Below, one piece after another: positions 45,512-57,776 of a DNA stretch of 64,000 nt; position 1 is the stretch's first letter; every line of letters begins with the position of its first letter. This DNA comes from Prinsepia uniflora. Its lineage: Eukaryota > Streptophyta > Magnoliopsida > Rosales > Rosaceae. A program made the position numbers and the translations under genes. A model generated the notes under the pieces. The model was not told where the DNA came from and did no database searches. It saw only the letters and a program-made list of their open reading frames with translations. The stretch covers positions 3,072,501-3,136,500 of the forward strand of contig CM064873.1 in the NCBI GenBank assembly GCA_032719365.1, given 5' to 3'.

Positions 45512-48409
45512 TGTCAGGACCCACCCCGGTTTCACCCCGAAACCCGAGGTAAATCCCGCTCCCGTCTGACTCCCCGACACGACACCTAAGGAACACTTAC
45601 TCGAAACCAGTCAAACGCAGGAGTAATTACAAAATATCCCAAAATTCTTATCGTTTACAGAGCATAGCACTACAGTACAAGGAAAAATAAGAACCGAGAA
45701 AGTACACGCACACAGAAGCCTTTAAACTCTTCTAGGATCCCTCACGTTGCTTCTATGCCTCAGACTCTGCCTCGACGTCAAGACCCCGCGCTCGCTCCAC
45801 AACCTGGAGGGCAATTAAAACAGAAAATGTGAGTGGACCAGAAAGTACCAAAGGTCAAAAACCATTTTATAAGAAAACCGAGTTTTTACCCTCCGTTTTG
45901 AAACCACATGCATAACCAGCAGTTATAAACACATTGATAAAAATAATCATTATAAACATCATAAGAAACAGAACCACTATAAATACCATAAGAAACCATA
46001 GCATAGGTATCAAAAACCGTATCAAAACCATAATCACCAAAACATCATTTTCCCGATCAAACCTGCTGGATCTATCCGAGTCTTTAAACTCCCGAGTCTT
46101 TAAACTCAATCCAGGCCTTAATAATATCCGAGTCTTTAAACTCCCGAGTCTTTAAACTCAAGGCCTACGGGGGAAAATCAATATATATATATATATATCC
46201 GAGTCTTTAAACTCCCGAGTCTTTAAACTCAATCCGGGTCTTTAAACCCAATCCGGCCGGTCCCCCGTCACATATATCCGGGTCTTTAAACCCAATATCC
46301 AGATCCAGCAAATCCAATCTCAAAACCATTTGAAAACCATTTACCAAATCCTCATCCAAACCCGAATCCGAAATCACTGGTCTGATGCCCTTCCGGCGTT
46401 CAGGACCGTCATTCCGAACCCAAATCCGGAAAATATCCATTTTCATACCAAAACCACATGTAATCACAAATCATATTTCATAACTCATTTATCATGATTT
46501 GAAAACCTTTATCGGTGGAAATCCCTAAATGTGACATCAAAATCCGAAAACCAACATTTTCTCGAAAACCGTACCAAAACCGTCTTTTTCTCGAAAAACG
46601 TGCAAACACATAAAATCATCATTTCATATTCAATAAACATAGAATTATAAGTAAAACCATAAAACACGTATATAAAAACAGTTATGCATGCTCGAGTTTA
46701 AGGAAAGGGTCCACTCACAGTACTGAGCCCTACTCGCGTCCCGAACGTCCAGCCCGTTCCTCGGCTTCCTCGGGAAATCCCGATCCTGTCAAACACCGTC
46801 ACATTACGTCACTAATACATCTACGAACACTCACCTAAAAGCCCTCAAAAATCCCCGGACCAAAGACTTAAAACCCCGGGACCCTACACATTCACCCTCG
46901 CGGAACTCAACTCAAACAACTTCCGATTAACCCGAAACCAACTCCATTGAACTCACCATGACTCCTAGACCAAAAACTATGTTGGCCGTTTTCCCATCCG
47001 CCGCCGCACGCGCCCCCACGCGCCGCCCAAAGTGGCTGCGCGTGGCCCCACGCGCCAGCTACAGTACACCTTCAACCTCACGTCGACCCGGTTCAACACA
47101 GTAGACTACAGCTGAACCGGCGTCAACGGTTCTCCGCCGTACCTGCACGATTTCCTTCCCTTTCCTCACCTAAAGCTTCGTCCAGTTCCAATATAACCAT
47201 TCCACAGCTCCTCAGACCTCGACACCGCCTCAATCCCGTCGACTGAAGCTCGAAACCAGACGGCCAACAACCCCTGTTTCACGGTCCAGCCACCCAGCTC
47301 ACCACCCTTCACGGTGGCTTCACCAAACTCTGCCCTGAACCTCACTGATCCTAACCCAACTCACCTAGACCTTCGACTCAACCCCAATCGTCACGACTAG
47401 CCGTTTGAACATCGCGGCAAAACAGAGCAAAAGATCTCACCTTCGATTGCAGCTCCGCCGTGCGCACTGCCGCCTTCCACGGTGGTCGTTAGTCTCCCTG
47501 CAACCTCCTGCAGCTTCCCCTGCCTTGGTTTGAGTCACCTCACGGCGTAGCCACCACCTCGAACTCACGACCTCCCTGTTTCCGTCAAAACTTCTCCGCA
47601 CCTCCGCCGTGCCGCCGTGCACAATTACACCACCAAAACCCGATCAGCAACTCCCTTTCAATCTCCCGTTCCTCCCTCACTCACCAAAACTCGTCATCAG
47701 CCACGATCAGTCCTCAATTCCTCCTCACAAACTCACTCTGTTCCTCTATGTTTGTCGAAGGACTGCACGGTTGCACCCCAATTATTTGGGCTGAGACCAC
47801 ACAGGATTCTCCCAGAATCCTCTACACACATGCCATGTGTCACCATCCACTCCACACACTCCCACATGGCCTAATCCCAGCCGTCCATTCCTTTCTTCTG
47901 TGCACAAATCCCAATGTACCCCAATGACCAAAATACCCTCCTTTTTTACACATTTTTACGGTTTTACCGAAACTTCCTAGACCCGTAACTCTCGCCTCGT
48001 AAGTCCGATGAATACGTGCCGCCTGTCGTCGAACTCAGGACGACAAGAACTATCTAACGGTCTTAGGTCAACTTACCAAAACCCGTTCGTATAAAAAGTC
48101 AACGTTCCCCCCCTAATTCGCCAAATTACGGTTATGCCCTCAACAGTCCGAACATCACAACTTCCTCCTCGGATGTCGGAATCGGGCGTGCCACCTGCCT
48201 ACGGATTCGTAACGTCCTCAACTACGTCCTGGTCACTGGTCAACTCCCATTTGACCACCCGAAATAAAAGTCAACATTTCTGCCCGACCCAGGGGCAAAA
48301 TCGTCATCCTAAGTTCCCGGACCCCTCGGGACCACCTAACCCTTGATTAACCTTACTAATCACACCTTAATCACTCCACTTATCCCTATTCTTGGGACGG
48401 GTTGTTACA
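45512..48409 (-). repeat. Element C 5' LTR
   Basis: 2898 bases, reading TGTCAGGACCC...TTGTTACA on the plus strand. Only isolated differences from the 3' LTR were found, such as G for A near 48229 and in the bases next to the primer-binding-site end. Confidence 0.92.
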
Positions 48410-51400
48410 ATTCGGGCAGTGTTCGACGCCGAGAGCATTCATTTCCAGGAGCATCGAGTCAGCGGCCCCCGAAACGGGGTAATTTTGGTGGATCATCATC
48501 GGCTGGTGGAGCCCGGTATGGCAGACCAAGCAGTTTTCAGGGCTCGGGATTTCGAGGAGCTAGGTCACAGCCGACTCCTCAGGCGAGTGCGACTTCAGTG
48601 GCTTCTACAGGAAGGCATACCGATGGACCCGGTAGGGATACTTGCTTCTATTGCGGAGAGCGAGGACACTTCCGTCGGGAGTGCCCATTGTTAGCTCCGG
48701 AGGGTGGAGCAGGTAGAGGTGCAGCAGAACCCGGGTGGAGTACTGCTTCAGTGTCAGGGGCAGCAGGCCCTAGGGGTGGCGGTGGTGCCACGAGCAGTTC
48801 CAGAGGGCGCGGTAGGTCATCGGGACCTCAGGCGCGAGTTTTTGCTATGACTCAGCAGGAGGCTAGGTCAGCACCGGGAGTGGTGACAGGTACACTCACC
48901 ATACTTGGTCACACTATTTTTGCTTTGATAGATACCGGGGCTACTCATTCATTCATAGCTCGGAGTTGTAGTTTGGTTAAGGAGAGGGAGGTGTCTACTT
49001 TGGATTGTGCGTTAGGAGTGAGTACACCTACTGGGGAGGTGTTGGTAGTGACTCAGGTATTGAGAGAGTGTCCGGTGATGGTAGGCGAGGTGGAGTTACT
49101 GGTGGATTTGTTACTCTTGGATTTACGAGACTTTGATGTGATATTGGGTATGGACTGGTTGACGAGACATCATGCTTCTATCGAATGTTTCGATAGGAGA
49201 GTAACTTTTCGGAGTCCCGGATTATCAGAGACTACGTTTCAGGGGGATCAGCGTGCACTTCCTACTGGAGTTATTTCGGCACTTGAGGCTAGCAAGTTGT
49301 TGCGTAAGGGGTGCCAAGGTTACATAGCCCATGTGGTGGATACACGTACTACGCCAGTGAGGGCGGAGGACATACCAGTGGTACGGGAGTTTCCCGATGT
49401 TTTTCCCGAGGAGTTGCCAGGACTACCCCCACACCGAGATCTTGAGTTTACGATTGATCTTCTACCAGGTACACAGCCTATTTCCCAGACTCCTTATCGT
49501 ATGGCACCTGCGGAATTGAGGGAACTTAAGGCCCAGTTGCAAGAGTTGGTCGATATAGGATACATTCGACCGAGTATGTCACCTTGGGGAGCACCTGTTT
49601 TGTTCGTTAAGAAAAAAGACGGAGGATTGAGATTGTGTGTAGATTACAGACAATTGAATAAGGTAACAATTCGGAATAAGTACCTCCTACCCCGGATTGA
49701 TGATTTGTTTGACCAGCTCAAGGGAGCACAGTATTTTTCGAAGATTGATCTTCGCTCCGGTTATCATCAGCTAAGGGTTAAAGAGGAGGATATACCGAAG
49801 ACAGCTTTCCGGACCAGGTACGGTCATTATGAGTTTGTTGTGATGCCTTTTGGTTTGACTAATGCCCCAACAGCTTTTATGGACCTTATGAACCGAGTGT
49901 TTCGGTCTTATTTGGATCGTTTTGTGATTGTCTTCATTGATGACATTTTGGTGTATTCGAAGAGTGCGAAGGCGCATGAGAAACATCTGAGAATCGTGCT
50001 TAAAACTTTGAGGGAGCATCAGTTGTATGCGAAGCTCAGTAAGTGTCAGTTTTGGTTGACCAGTGTTGGATTTCTTGGTCATGTGATTTCGGCCGAGGGC
50101 ATCAGTGTGGATCCTCAGAAAGTTGAGGCAGTAGCCAATTGGGAACAGCCGAAGACGGTGACGGAAATCCGGAGTTTTCTGGGTTTAGCGGGTTATTACC
50201 GGCGTTTTATCGAGGGCTTTTCTATTCTTGCAGCACCGTTGACGAGGTTGACTCGGAAGGGAGTTCGATTTGAGTGGGATGAGAACTGTGAACAGAGTTT
50301 CCAGGAGCTTAAGAGACGGTTGACATCTGCTCCTGTGTTAGCCCTTCCAGACGATAGTGGGGAGTTTGAGGTGTACAGTGACGCTTCTTTGCAAGGCTTG
50401 GGTTGTGTCTTGATGTAGCATGGGAGAGTGATTGCTTATGCTTCCCGGCAATTGAAATCCCATGAGGTGAACTACCCTACACATGATTTGGAACTAGCAG
50501 CGGTGGTTCATGCACTGAAGATTTGGCGGCATTACTTGTATGGCGAGAAGTGCTGGATTTTCACGGACCACAAGAGCTTAAAGTATTTGTTCACTCAGAA
50601 GGAATTGAATCTGAGACAGCGCCGTTGGTTGGAGTTACTGAAGGATTACGACTGTACTATTGAGTATCACCTAGGGAAGGCTAATGTGGTCGCCGATGCT
50701 CTGAGCAGGAAGTCAGCTAGTTCTTTGTCACATTTGAGGATGGTACGATTACCTTTGTTGGTTTAGCTTCGTAGGTTGGGAGTAGAGTTGACTGTGGATG
50801 ATCAGGGAGTACTCCTAGCGAGTTTCCACGTGCGACCTGTTTTGATTGATCAGGTTATTGATGCTCAGTTTGAGGACCCTATTCTGGGCATCATTCGGAT
50901 TGAGGTCGAGGCTGGAGAGAGACAGGACTTTGAGATCCGCGAGGATGGAGCCTTGGTTAAGGGTGGACGGTTGTGCGTACCGGAGGATGACGCATTGAAG
51001 AAAGTGATACTGGACGAGGCTCACTGTTCAGCTTATGCGATGCATCCTGGTGGGACCAAGATGTATCATACACTTCGAGAGCATTACTGGTGGTCGGGGA
51101 TGAAACGTGAGATTGCAGAATATGTCAGTAGATGCTTGATTTGCCAACAGGTAAAAGCTGAGCGGCAGAGACCTTATGGAGCAATGCAACCTTTGCCGAT
51201 CCCCGAGTGGAAATGGGATCACCTGACTATGGATTTCGTGTTCAAGCTTCCGAGAACACCGAAGGGACACGATGGTGTGTGGGTTATTGTTGATCGACTT
51301 ACGAAGTCTGCCCATTTCTTGCCAGTACGGGAGAACTTCAGGTTGGAGCAGTTTGCACAGTTGTTCATAAATGAGATTATCCGGTTACATGGGACTCCAG

Positions 51401-52304
51401 AGTCGATAGTATCTGATAGAGATCCGAGATTCACTTCTCGATTTTGGCAGAGCTTACAGGAAGCTTTTGGGACTAAATTGCACTTCAGTACCGCATTTCA
51501 TCCTCAAACAGATGGGCAGTCTGAGCGGACTATTCAGATTCTCGAGGACATGATGCGAGCTTGTGTACTTCAGTTTCAGGGTACTTGGGAATCACATCTG
51601 CCTTTGATGGAGTTCACCTACAATAACAGTTATCAGGAGAGCATTGGGATGGCTCCTTACGAGGCTCTGTATGGGCGGCAGTGTCGGACTCCATTGTGTT
51701 GGACTGAGGTTGGTGAGAGGAGGTTGACTACTTCTGAGCTGGTGGAGCTTACTCAGGAAAAAGTGGCACTGATCAGGGATCGATTGAAGATAGCACAGGA
51801 CCGCCAGAAGAGTTACGCGGACCGTAGGATCAAGGATTTGGAGTTTGCCGTAGGAGACTGGGTTTTCCTGAAGTTATCTCCTTGGAAGGGAATCGTACGG
51901 TTTGGTAGACGAGGGAAGTTGAGTCCTCGTTACATTGGACCTTATGAGATCTTATAACGGATTGGTCCTGTTGCATATCGATTGGCCTTACCAGCAGACT
52001 TGGAAAAGGTACATAATGTCTTTCATGTCTCCATGCTTCGGAAGTATATTCGAGATGATTCGCATGTTCTGGAAGCACAATCAGTGGAACTGAGGGAAGA
52101 CTTGAGTTTTGAAGAGCAGCCTGTTGCGATCTTGGATCGGAAGGATAAAGTTTTTCGAAGGAAGACGGTTCCCTTAGTGAAGGTATTGTGGAGAAATCAT
52201 CAAGTGGAAGAAGCTACTTGGGAACCCGAGGCCTTGATGCGTGAGCAGTACCCTTATTTGTTCCACTAAATTTCGGGGACGAAATTCTTTTTAGGGGGGT
52301 AGAT

Positions 52305-55255
52305 TGTAACAACCCGTACCTTCGGGAAGGGTAAAAAGGTAATTTTGTAAAATTTTGTGTAAATGGACGATTTTGCCCTTGTGAATAGTAGACGAAAAGT
52401 TGACTTTTTGAATTACCGATTGGTTGAGTGTTAGCCCTTGAGTGTGACGTAGTTTAGGACGTCACGAGTCCGTAGACAGGTGGCAGGCTCGATTCGGACA
52501 ACCAGAGGAAAAGTTATGACGTTCGGAAGTTTGGGGGCGTTACCGTAATTTTGAGTAAATGAGGGGAATGTTGACTTTTTGGAGGACCTGTGATTTTCAC
52601 GTAGACCGAGGACCGTTAGATAGGTCTCGACGTCTTGAGTTCAACGACAGGCGGCACGCTGTCATCGGACGTCGGACGGAATAGTTGCGGGTCTAGAACG
52701 TTTGAGGGAAAAACAGTAATTATTTGTAGAAGGGGTATTTTGGTCATTTTCCCTCAGCCCAATCAGATAAGGGCAAGTGGCAGAGATTTTTTGGGCTGGC
52801 CTATGGATGGTGGACACGTGCAGGGGACTGGATGGTTCCATTATGTTCTCAAGTGTGCACGGCCACACTTTACCCTCATTTGAATTGTGCACTCCTTCGA
52901 AGAACACAGAAAACAGAGAGGAAAATTGGAGAGATTTCGATCGATTTCGTGCAAGTGTGAGGGAGTTGGTGACTGGTGGAAGTGAAAGAGAGACGAGGGT
53001 GAGCTAGTGATCGCGGTTTGGAGTTGCAACCGTGCACAGAGGCTACACGGTGGACGGCTGGAGTTTGGAGAAAACAGAGAAGGCGGTGGACTGTGGTGGC
53101 TGCTGTGCCGTGTGGTGGATCGATTCAAGCCACTAGGAGACTCAAGAGGCTACGGGGAGTTCCACGAGCGCCGTGGTAGGTGGCGGTTCTCACGGTGGCG
53201 CCGGAATCGAAAGGTAAATTTCTTGGCTCTGTTTTCTCGTGGATTTTAAATTCAAAAGTCGTGAAGGTAGGACGAGAATCGAGGGGAGTGGTGAGTGCAG
53301 TGGTGTTCAGGGAGGTTCTAGGAAGGGTGTAGAACGGTCGCCGTGACGGGGGCGTACACGGCGGAGCCCAGTCGACGGAGAGTACTCTGTACTCTGTTTG
53401 GCCGTGACTTTCAAATGCAAAGTCGTGGAGTTGGGCGTAGAGTCGAGGGATAAGGAGGTTAGGGTGAAGTTCAGGAGGGTCCTAGGCGTCGATTAAGATG
53501 AACGCCGTGACGGGGGAGGACCTGGACGGCTGGCGGCCAAAACAGGGGCTACGGGCCATCTGTTTCGAGGCCGTGAACGGCGGGTTTCCGGCCGTGATTC
53601 TTCGAGGTTAGGACATGGTTAGGTTGCTTAGGACGGGACGAAGAGGATGGGATTGGATTGGACTGAAATGGTGGTCGGATTACAGAGAACCGGTCACGCC
53701 GGTTCAACTGTGTTGAACCGGGTGACTCGAGGAAGGAGATGCACTTTAGCAGGCGCGTGAGGCCCACGCGCAGCCACTTTGGGCGGCGCGTGGAGGCGCG
53801 TGGGAAGGACTCCGGCCAAGCTTCCAACATGAGTTTAGTCCTAAATGTTCTAAGGAATCAAATGGTGTAGTTTTCGGGTGAATCGGACGGTGTTACGGAG
53901 TTGTTCGGGAATCCAGTTGGTTACGGGTTTAGGATTAAAATATTATTTAATTCCCGAAAATTGGGGAAAATAGGGAAGGTATCCTTGATGTATTTGTGAC
54001 CCTATTTGGTATCTATTGACAGGACGGGAGACACCAGAGACGGTCGAGGAGCGCACGGGGCGCGAGTGACTTGTTCTGATCTGTGAGTGGACCCTTTCTT
54101 TCTTTCGAGCATGCCTAACTGTTTTTACTGAGGTTTTATGATATTAAATGTGTTTTATGCTTCTTAATAATGATTATATGTGGTTGATATGTTTGCACGT
54201 TTTTCGAGACATTTCCGGGATTTTACACGTTTTTCGAGAAAAATCTGGTTTTCGGATTTTGATGCCATATTTGAGGATTTCAACCTATAAATGTTTTCTG
54301 ACGACGATAAATGGGTTATGAAATATGCTTTGTGATTACATGTGGTTTTTGGTATAATAATGGATTTCCGGATTTGGGTTCGGAATGTCGGTTCTGAACG
54401 CCTGAAGGGCTTCGAACCGGGAATTTCGAATTCGAGTTTGGCGATAGATTTCGGAACGGTTTTACACTGATATGGATTGGATTTGCTGGATCTGGATATT
54501 GGGTTTAAAGACCCGGATTGATATTGACGGGGGACGGGCCCGGATTGAGTTTAAAGACTCGGGAGTTTAAAGACTAGGATAATTACGATATTACCCCACA
54601 TAGGCCTATTGAGTTTAAAGACTCGGGAGTTTAAAGACTCGGATTTGTGTGAGGCCTGGTTGAGTTTAAAGACTCGGATAGGTCCAACAGGTTTGATCGG
54701 AAAAAGTGGTTTGATGTTTATGCTCTGGTTTCTATATCAGTTTTATAGTGTATCTGTTTCTTATGATGTTTTATAGTGTATCTGTTTCTTATGATGTTTT
54801 ATAGTGTTTCTGTTTCTTATGATGTTTCATATTATGATTTTCTAATACTTCGTTGGGCATGCCTGTTTGCAAAGCGGAGGGAATAACTTCTTACTTTTCC
54901 TTAACTCTGATTTGACGAGAAACTGTTTTGAAACTGCTATTTATTCCGGTCCACTCACACCTTCTGTTTTTAAATTTCCCTCCAGGTCGTGGTGATAGCG
55001 CTGGGGTGAACGTTGTGGCAGATATCGAGGCATAGAGCTTCCGACGTTCTTCCGTTGCGGACTTAGACTTGTAGGACTTTTTGTGCCCATTTTGTAGTGC
55101 TATGCTCTGACTTACTGTTGTACATATTTACTCCTTCGTCTGATAGTTATACTTATAAATGTATTAAGGTTAATTGTGGTACTGTAAGTGTGATTGTCAG
55201 ACGGGAGCAGGGTTCGTCCCGGATATCGAGGTGATATTTGGGGCGGGTCTTGACA
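52305..55255 (+). repeat. Element A 3' LTR
   Basis: 2951 bases, from TGTAACAACCCGTACC to GGGTCTTGACA. Relative to the 5' LTR it has two fewer copies of the 16-base repeat and one extra copy of a 29-base unit containing CTGTTTCTTATGATG (about 54744-54830), along with scattered substitutions. Confidence 0.92.
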
Positions 55256-55260
55256 GAAAT

Positions 55261-55940
55261 CCCGCACGAATAGTCCCCCAAGTCCTCATTGAAGATAGTG
55301 TCTTCGATGGGGACTTGAACAATAGACCGAATACGGGCCGAACTAAGTAATTGCTGATCTGACTCGAACCCAACATGAAGCGACATTCAGCATGAAGTAA
55401 TACTCAGCTAGAGGCTGTACTCATCGCGAGGCTACTCGGTAAGGGAAGACACTCATCGGAGGCTGCTCAGCTTGAGGTGATCGCTCTATGCGAGGCTGCT
55501 CGATGCGAGGGATGCTCGGGGAGGCGACCGTTCTGTGCGAGGATGCTCGGCTAGAAGGCGGTCACTCCGTGTGAGGCGGCTCGGCTAGAGGCAATCTACT
55601 CATGGAGGCGGCTCGACCAGAGATATCATCCATTACAAAATAGCTCGACTAGAGGCACTGTTCATCGTGAGTATTAACTCTTAGTGAAGTGGGCATTCAA
55701 TGTGAATTACTGAGGAGTACATGTGTACAAGTATTGCCATGGGCAAGATAAATTAATCGATCGTGCCGATCGGTATTTGAATAATTTGGTCGTTCCTGAT
55801 AACATGAAATAATTTTATCGATTAGTAAACCGAAATAATTTTATTGATTAATAAACCGAAATAATATAATAAACTCAAATAATATTATTTGATTTTATGA
55901 GCATAGTTGCATAGATCAACCATATGTGATACAAAGATAT
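55261..55940 (+). mobile_element. Continuation of the older LTR element right of element A
   Basis: It resumes the sequence interrupted at 34780. It contains an inverted repeat around AGTCCTCATTGAAGATAGTGTC / TCGATGGGGACTTG and then, at about 55400-55640, seven or eight degenerate repeats of a GAGGCTGCTCGG-type word spaced 30-45 bases. From about 55780 it is AT-rich with repeats of AACCGAAATAATTTTAT. No ORF is supported. The border with the Tat-like piece on the right is near 55940-56020 and not sharp. Confidence 0.5.
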
Positions 55941-56477
55941 TTAAAATATTAAATAATAAGTTGTGGGTCTAATATCACAAAATAATATAATAATGGAAAA
56001 GTTTGAGTGATTCACGACCGTCATCTTAATCTCCGCCGGCACATTGTACAGCTCCCGGAACCGGTCCAGGTCGGACTGCCGAATGGTGTTCATCTCGTAG
56101 TCCACGGCATACTCCACCTTCACCACGCTGTCGGCATCTAGTTCCATCGGCGAGCTCGTCTCCGTCCCGCTACCCTCAGCCTCGGAATCGACGGTGGCGA
56201 CGGGGGGAGTACGGGGAGACGTCCTCCTCTCACTTGGCCGATCGGCACCCGATGTGCTGCATCCACCCTACTGCCTCACCTCCTTCCGCGGCAACCTGAG
56301 AGCCTCATCCAGGCTGTCACCACTGCTGGACGACGAAGTGCTGCTAGTGGACCCACTAGTAGACGTTGACCCACTGCGCCCGCTCGGCACGTCGGTTGCC
56401 GAACTGGACGGTGTTTCCCCGCCAAAAGCTTGAGGGGACCTAACCCCAGATCCACTGTTTGACTCTGACTCTGACAT
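55941..56477 (-). pseudogene. Antisense ORF of a Tat-like element (PF04195-like), broken
   Basis: A single minus-strand frame runs from ATG 56477 (MSESESNSGSG) down to 55941 with one TAG at 56268-56270. The first part is a Ser/Thr/Gly-rich low-complexity stretch; the second contains LDRFRELYNVPAEIKM, which resembles the N-terminal part of the 'putative gypsy type transposon' family (Transposase_28, PF04195). Such additional ORFs, often antisense and placed between pol and the 3' LTR, are known in Tat/Retand-lineage Ty3 elements, and the plus-strand 3' LTR to the right fits that layout. The homologous part ends abruptly at about 56020. The family assignment is from memory of the motif and is uncertain. 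Confidence 0.5.
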
Positions 56478-56702
56478 CTACAAATTACCAAAAGAAAAGA
56501 AGCTACAACTAAGCACCTACGCTACGGAACACATGCTGAGCAGCGATGCCGAACGGCAGGAATTATACCTTTCAAAATTTTGCTCGGTCGAATTGGTTCC
56601 ACGGGCGTCTTCTTCTTGATCGGCAGTCTCCAATTCAGTCGGCACTTGCAATTATTCCACAGATGCTCTGAGTAAAAAGTGAAAAAGTCAAAAAACTTTC
56701 GC

Positions 56703-56711
56703 CCCTTTTAT
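56703..56711 (-). promoter_or_regulatory. Minus-strand TATA box upstream of the antisense ORF
   Basis: The minus strand reads GGCCTATAAAAGGGGC here, a perfect plant TATA box about 230 bases before the antisense ORF start. Transcription from it would run against the host element. Confidence 0.55.
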
Positions 56712-57194
56712 AGGCCCCTGGCCCGCCTCGAGATGCGCGCTTCCGATCTGACGGTCGCCAGGCCGATACGGCCACCTTTCGGCTACGAATACCTTGTACT
56801 GTATACCCATCGGTATCGTACATTCTTAACTACATACGTACATACGTACATCACTACTGGTATGCATCCATACCGCCTGCCGACCGGAGCCTCTCGGCAT
56901 CTTTCTCGACGGCACGCTTCCTCTCTTCGTCGGCAAGCACACTGTTACCGACGTCTCCCCGCCATTCCCCACGGCGGCCTCTCCACGATCTTTCGGTCTT
57001 TACGGTGGGTAGCTTCCGGAACTCGGCAACGGGGACTCTTTTCAAATCGGACATACGGTGCACTTCCTCGCTCCATGACTTGGGGGGCTACTAGGGATAC
57101 AGGGCGCACCACCCTGGTCGGTCGACAGGTACCGGCCGTCATATCAAGTCCTCGACCGAGGAACCCCACCTCAGTCAAAGACTTAGGGGACTTA

Positions 57195-57771
57195 TGTTGA
57201 TACCATATCGACCGACCACCCTAGCACAGGTCCCGCCAGGACAGGAAGGCCTCCGACCGATCGCCTGATCGGCACCCTCACGACCCACGGTCCGCCGATC
57301 GGCACCATACTGCAGACCCGCCATTCGGCACCTGACAGTGAACAGACGACAGCTGGCTGCGACAGTCACCTAACCAACTCTGCCACACCAACTCCCTGAC
57401 GGAGGCAGGTTGGGACTCCAGCTGGCACCTCCTCCGGATGTTCAGGGCTTGTCAGACGGCTCTCAGCCACAAAGCACCACCTGCTCCCGTAACAGTAGCC
57501 CACCTACCGCAGTTATGACTACTATAAATACCCCGAAACCCTTCACAAAGGTAAGACACTCGGAACCGATCCAGAGCACTGTATTTACCTGCCGCTCGGC
57601 ATTCAAATACTAACTTAGGCATCAGAGCCCCTTTGGCCGACACCACACCGGTGTCCAGTTTTGCAGGATCCCTGCCGAACCACAACGCCCCCAGCGGGTC
57701 CGAGACACCACGCGGCTGGTCCTAGAACCCCCAGCGGGTCTCATCGAGTTGGTCATTTCAGGATCAAACAC
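57195..57771 (+). mobile_element. 3' LTR of a Tat-like Ty3 element
   Basis: A purine-rich tract (AAGACTTAGGGGACT, from about 57178) precedes TGTTGATACCATATCG. The LTR ends GGATCAAACA and is followed by CTTCT (57772-57776). TATAAATA at 57523-57530 is a good LTR TATA box. With 577 bases it is much shorter than the other LTR families here. Between it and the antisense ORF (56480-57194) lies non-coding transposon sequence with CGATCGGCAC-type words. No matching 5' LTR is in the window. Confidence 0.65.
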
Positions 57772-57776
57772 TTCTT

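Larger units (their letters stand above)
40938..48409 (-). mobile_element. Element C: complete gag-only LTR element (TR-GAG type), minus strand
   Basis: LTRs at 40938-43833 (3' LTR) and 45512-48409 (5' LTR) flank a 1.68-kb interior. The 5-base duplication ATTCG is exact (40933-40937 and 48410-48414). The primer-binding site lies at 45498-45509 and reads GCTCTGATACCA on the plus strand. The purine tract is just right of 43833. The only ORF is gag. Comparing the LTRs by eye I find two substitutions and one AT-dinucleotide difference in about 2.9 kb, making this among the youngest insertions in the window. It fits the described TR-GAG class: LTRs plus gag without pol. Confidence 0.92.
37823..52269 (+). 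pseudogene. Element A gag-pol, split by two insertions and three stops
   Basis: The polyprotein begins at ATG 37823 (MPPRREPPPRP). Coding pieces are 37823-38225, 40744-40937 and 48415-52269; removing both insertions and one copy of each target duplication leaves one frame. Domains in order: gag with YEWWYTLEL and a TWETFRERF helix; zinc knuckle CX2CX4HX4C (48643-48684); protease with DTGATHS (Asp codon at 48931); reverse transcriptase with IDDILVY (Asp pair at 49939-49944); RNase H starting near 50370; integrase with the HHCC zinc region (about 51042-51155) and catalytic core (about 51216-51570); chromodomain-like end (about 52130-52265). In-frame stops interrupt pol at 50416-50418, 50764-50766 and 51955-51957. 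No functional polyprotein can be made from this copy. Confidence 0.92.
34780..55255 (+). mobile_element. Element A: Tekay/Del-type chromovirus with nested insertions
   Basis: Direct LTRs at 34780-37735 and 52305-55255 are flanked by the target duplication GAAAT (34775-34779 and 55256-55260). The primer-binding site TGGTATCAGAGC is at 37738-37749 and the purine tract AGGGGGG at 52293-52299. The interior codes for gag, protease, reverse transcriptase, RNase H, integrase and a C-terminal chromodomain-like segment in the order of Ty3-type elements. The long LTRs and chromodomain point to the Tekay (Del) lineage. Two later elements lie in gag (38226-40738 and 40938-48409). By eye the LTRs differ at roughly 1% of positions plus repeat-number changes, so the insertion is older than elements C and D. 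Confidence 0.9.

Noticed and set aside
34452..57771. One simple LTR element bounded by CTTCT
   Set aside because: The presumed 5' and 3' LTRs are not similar, so I report the flank match only as an oddity.
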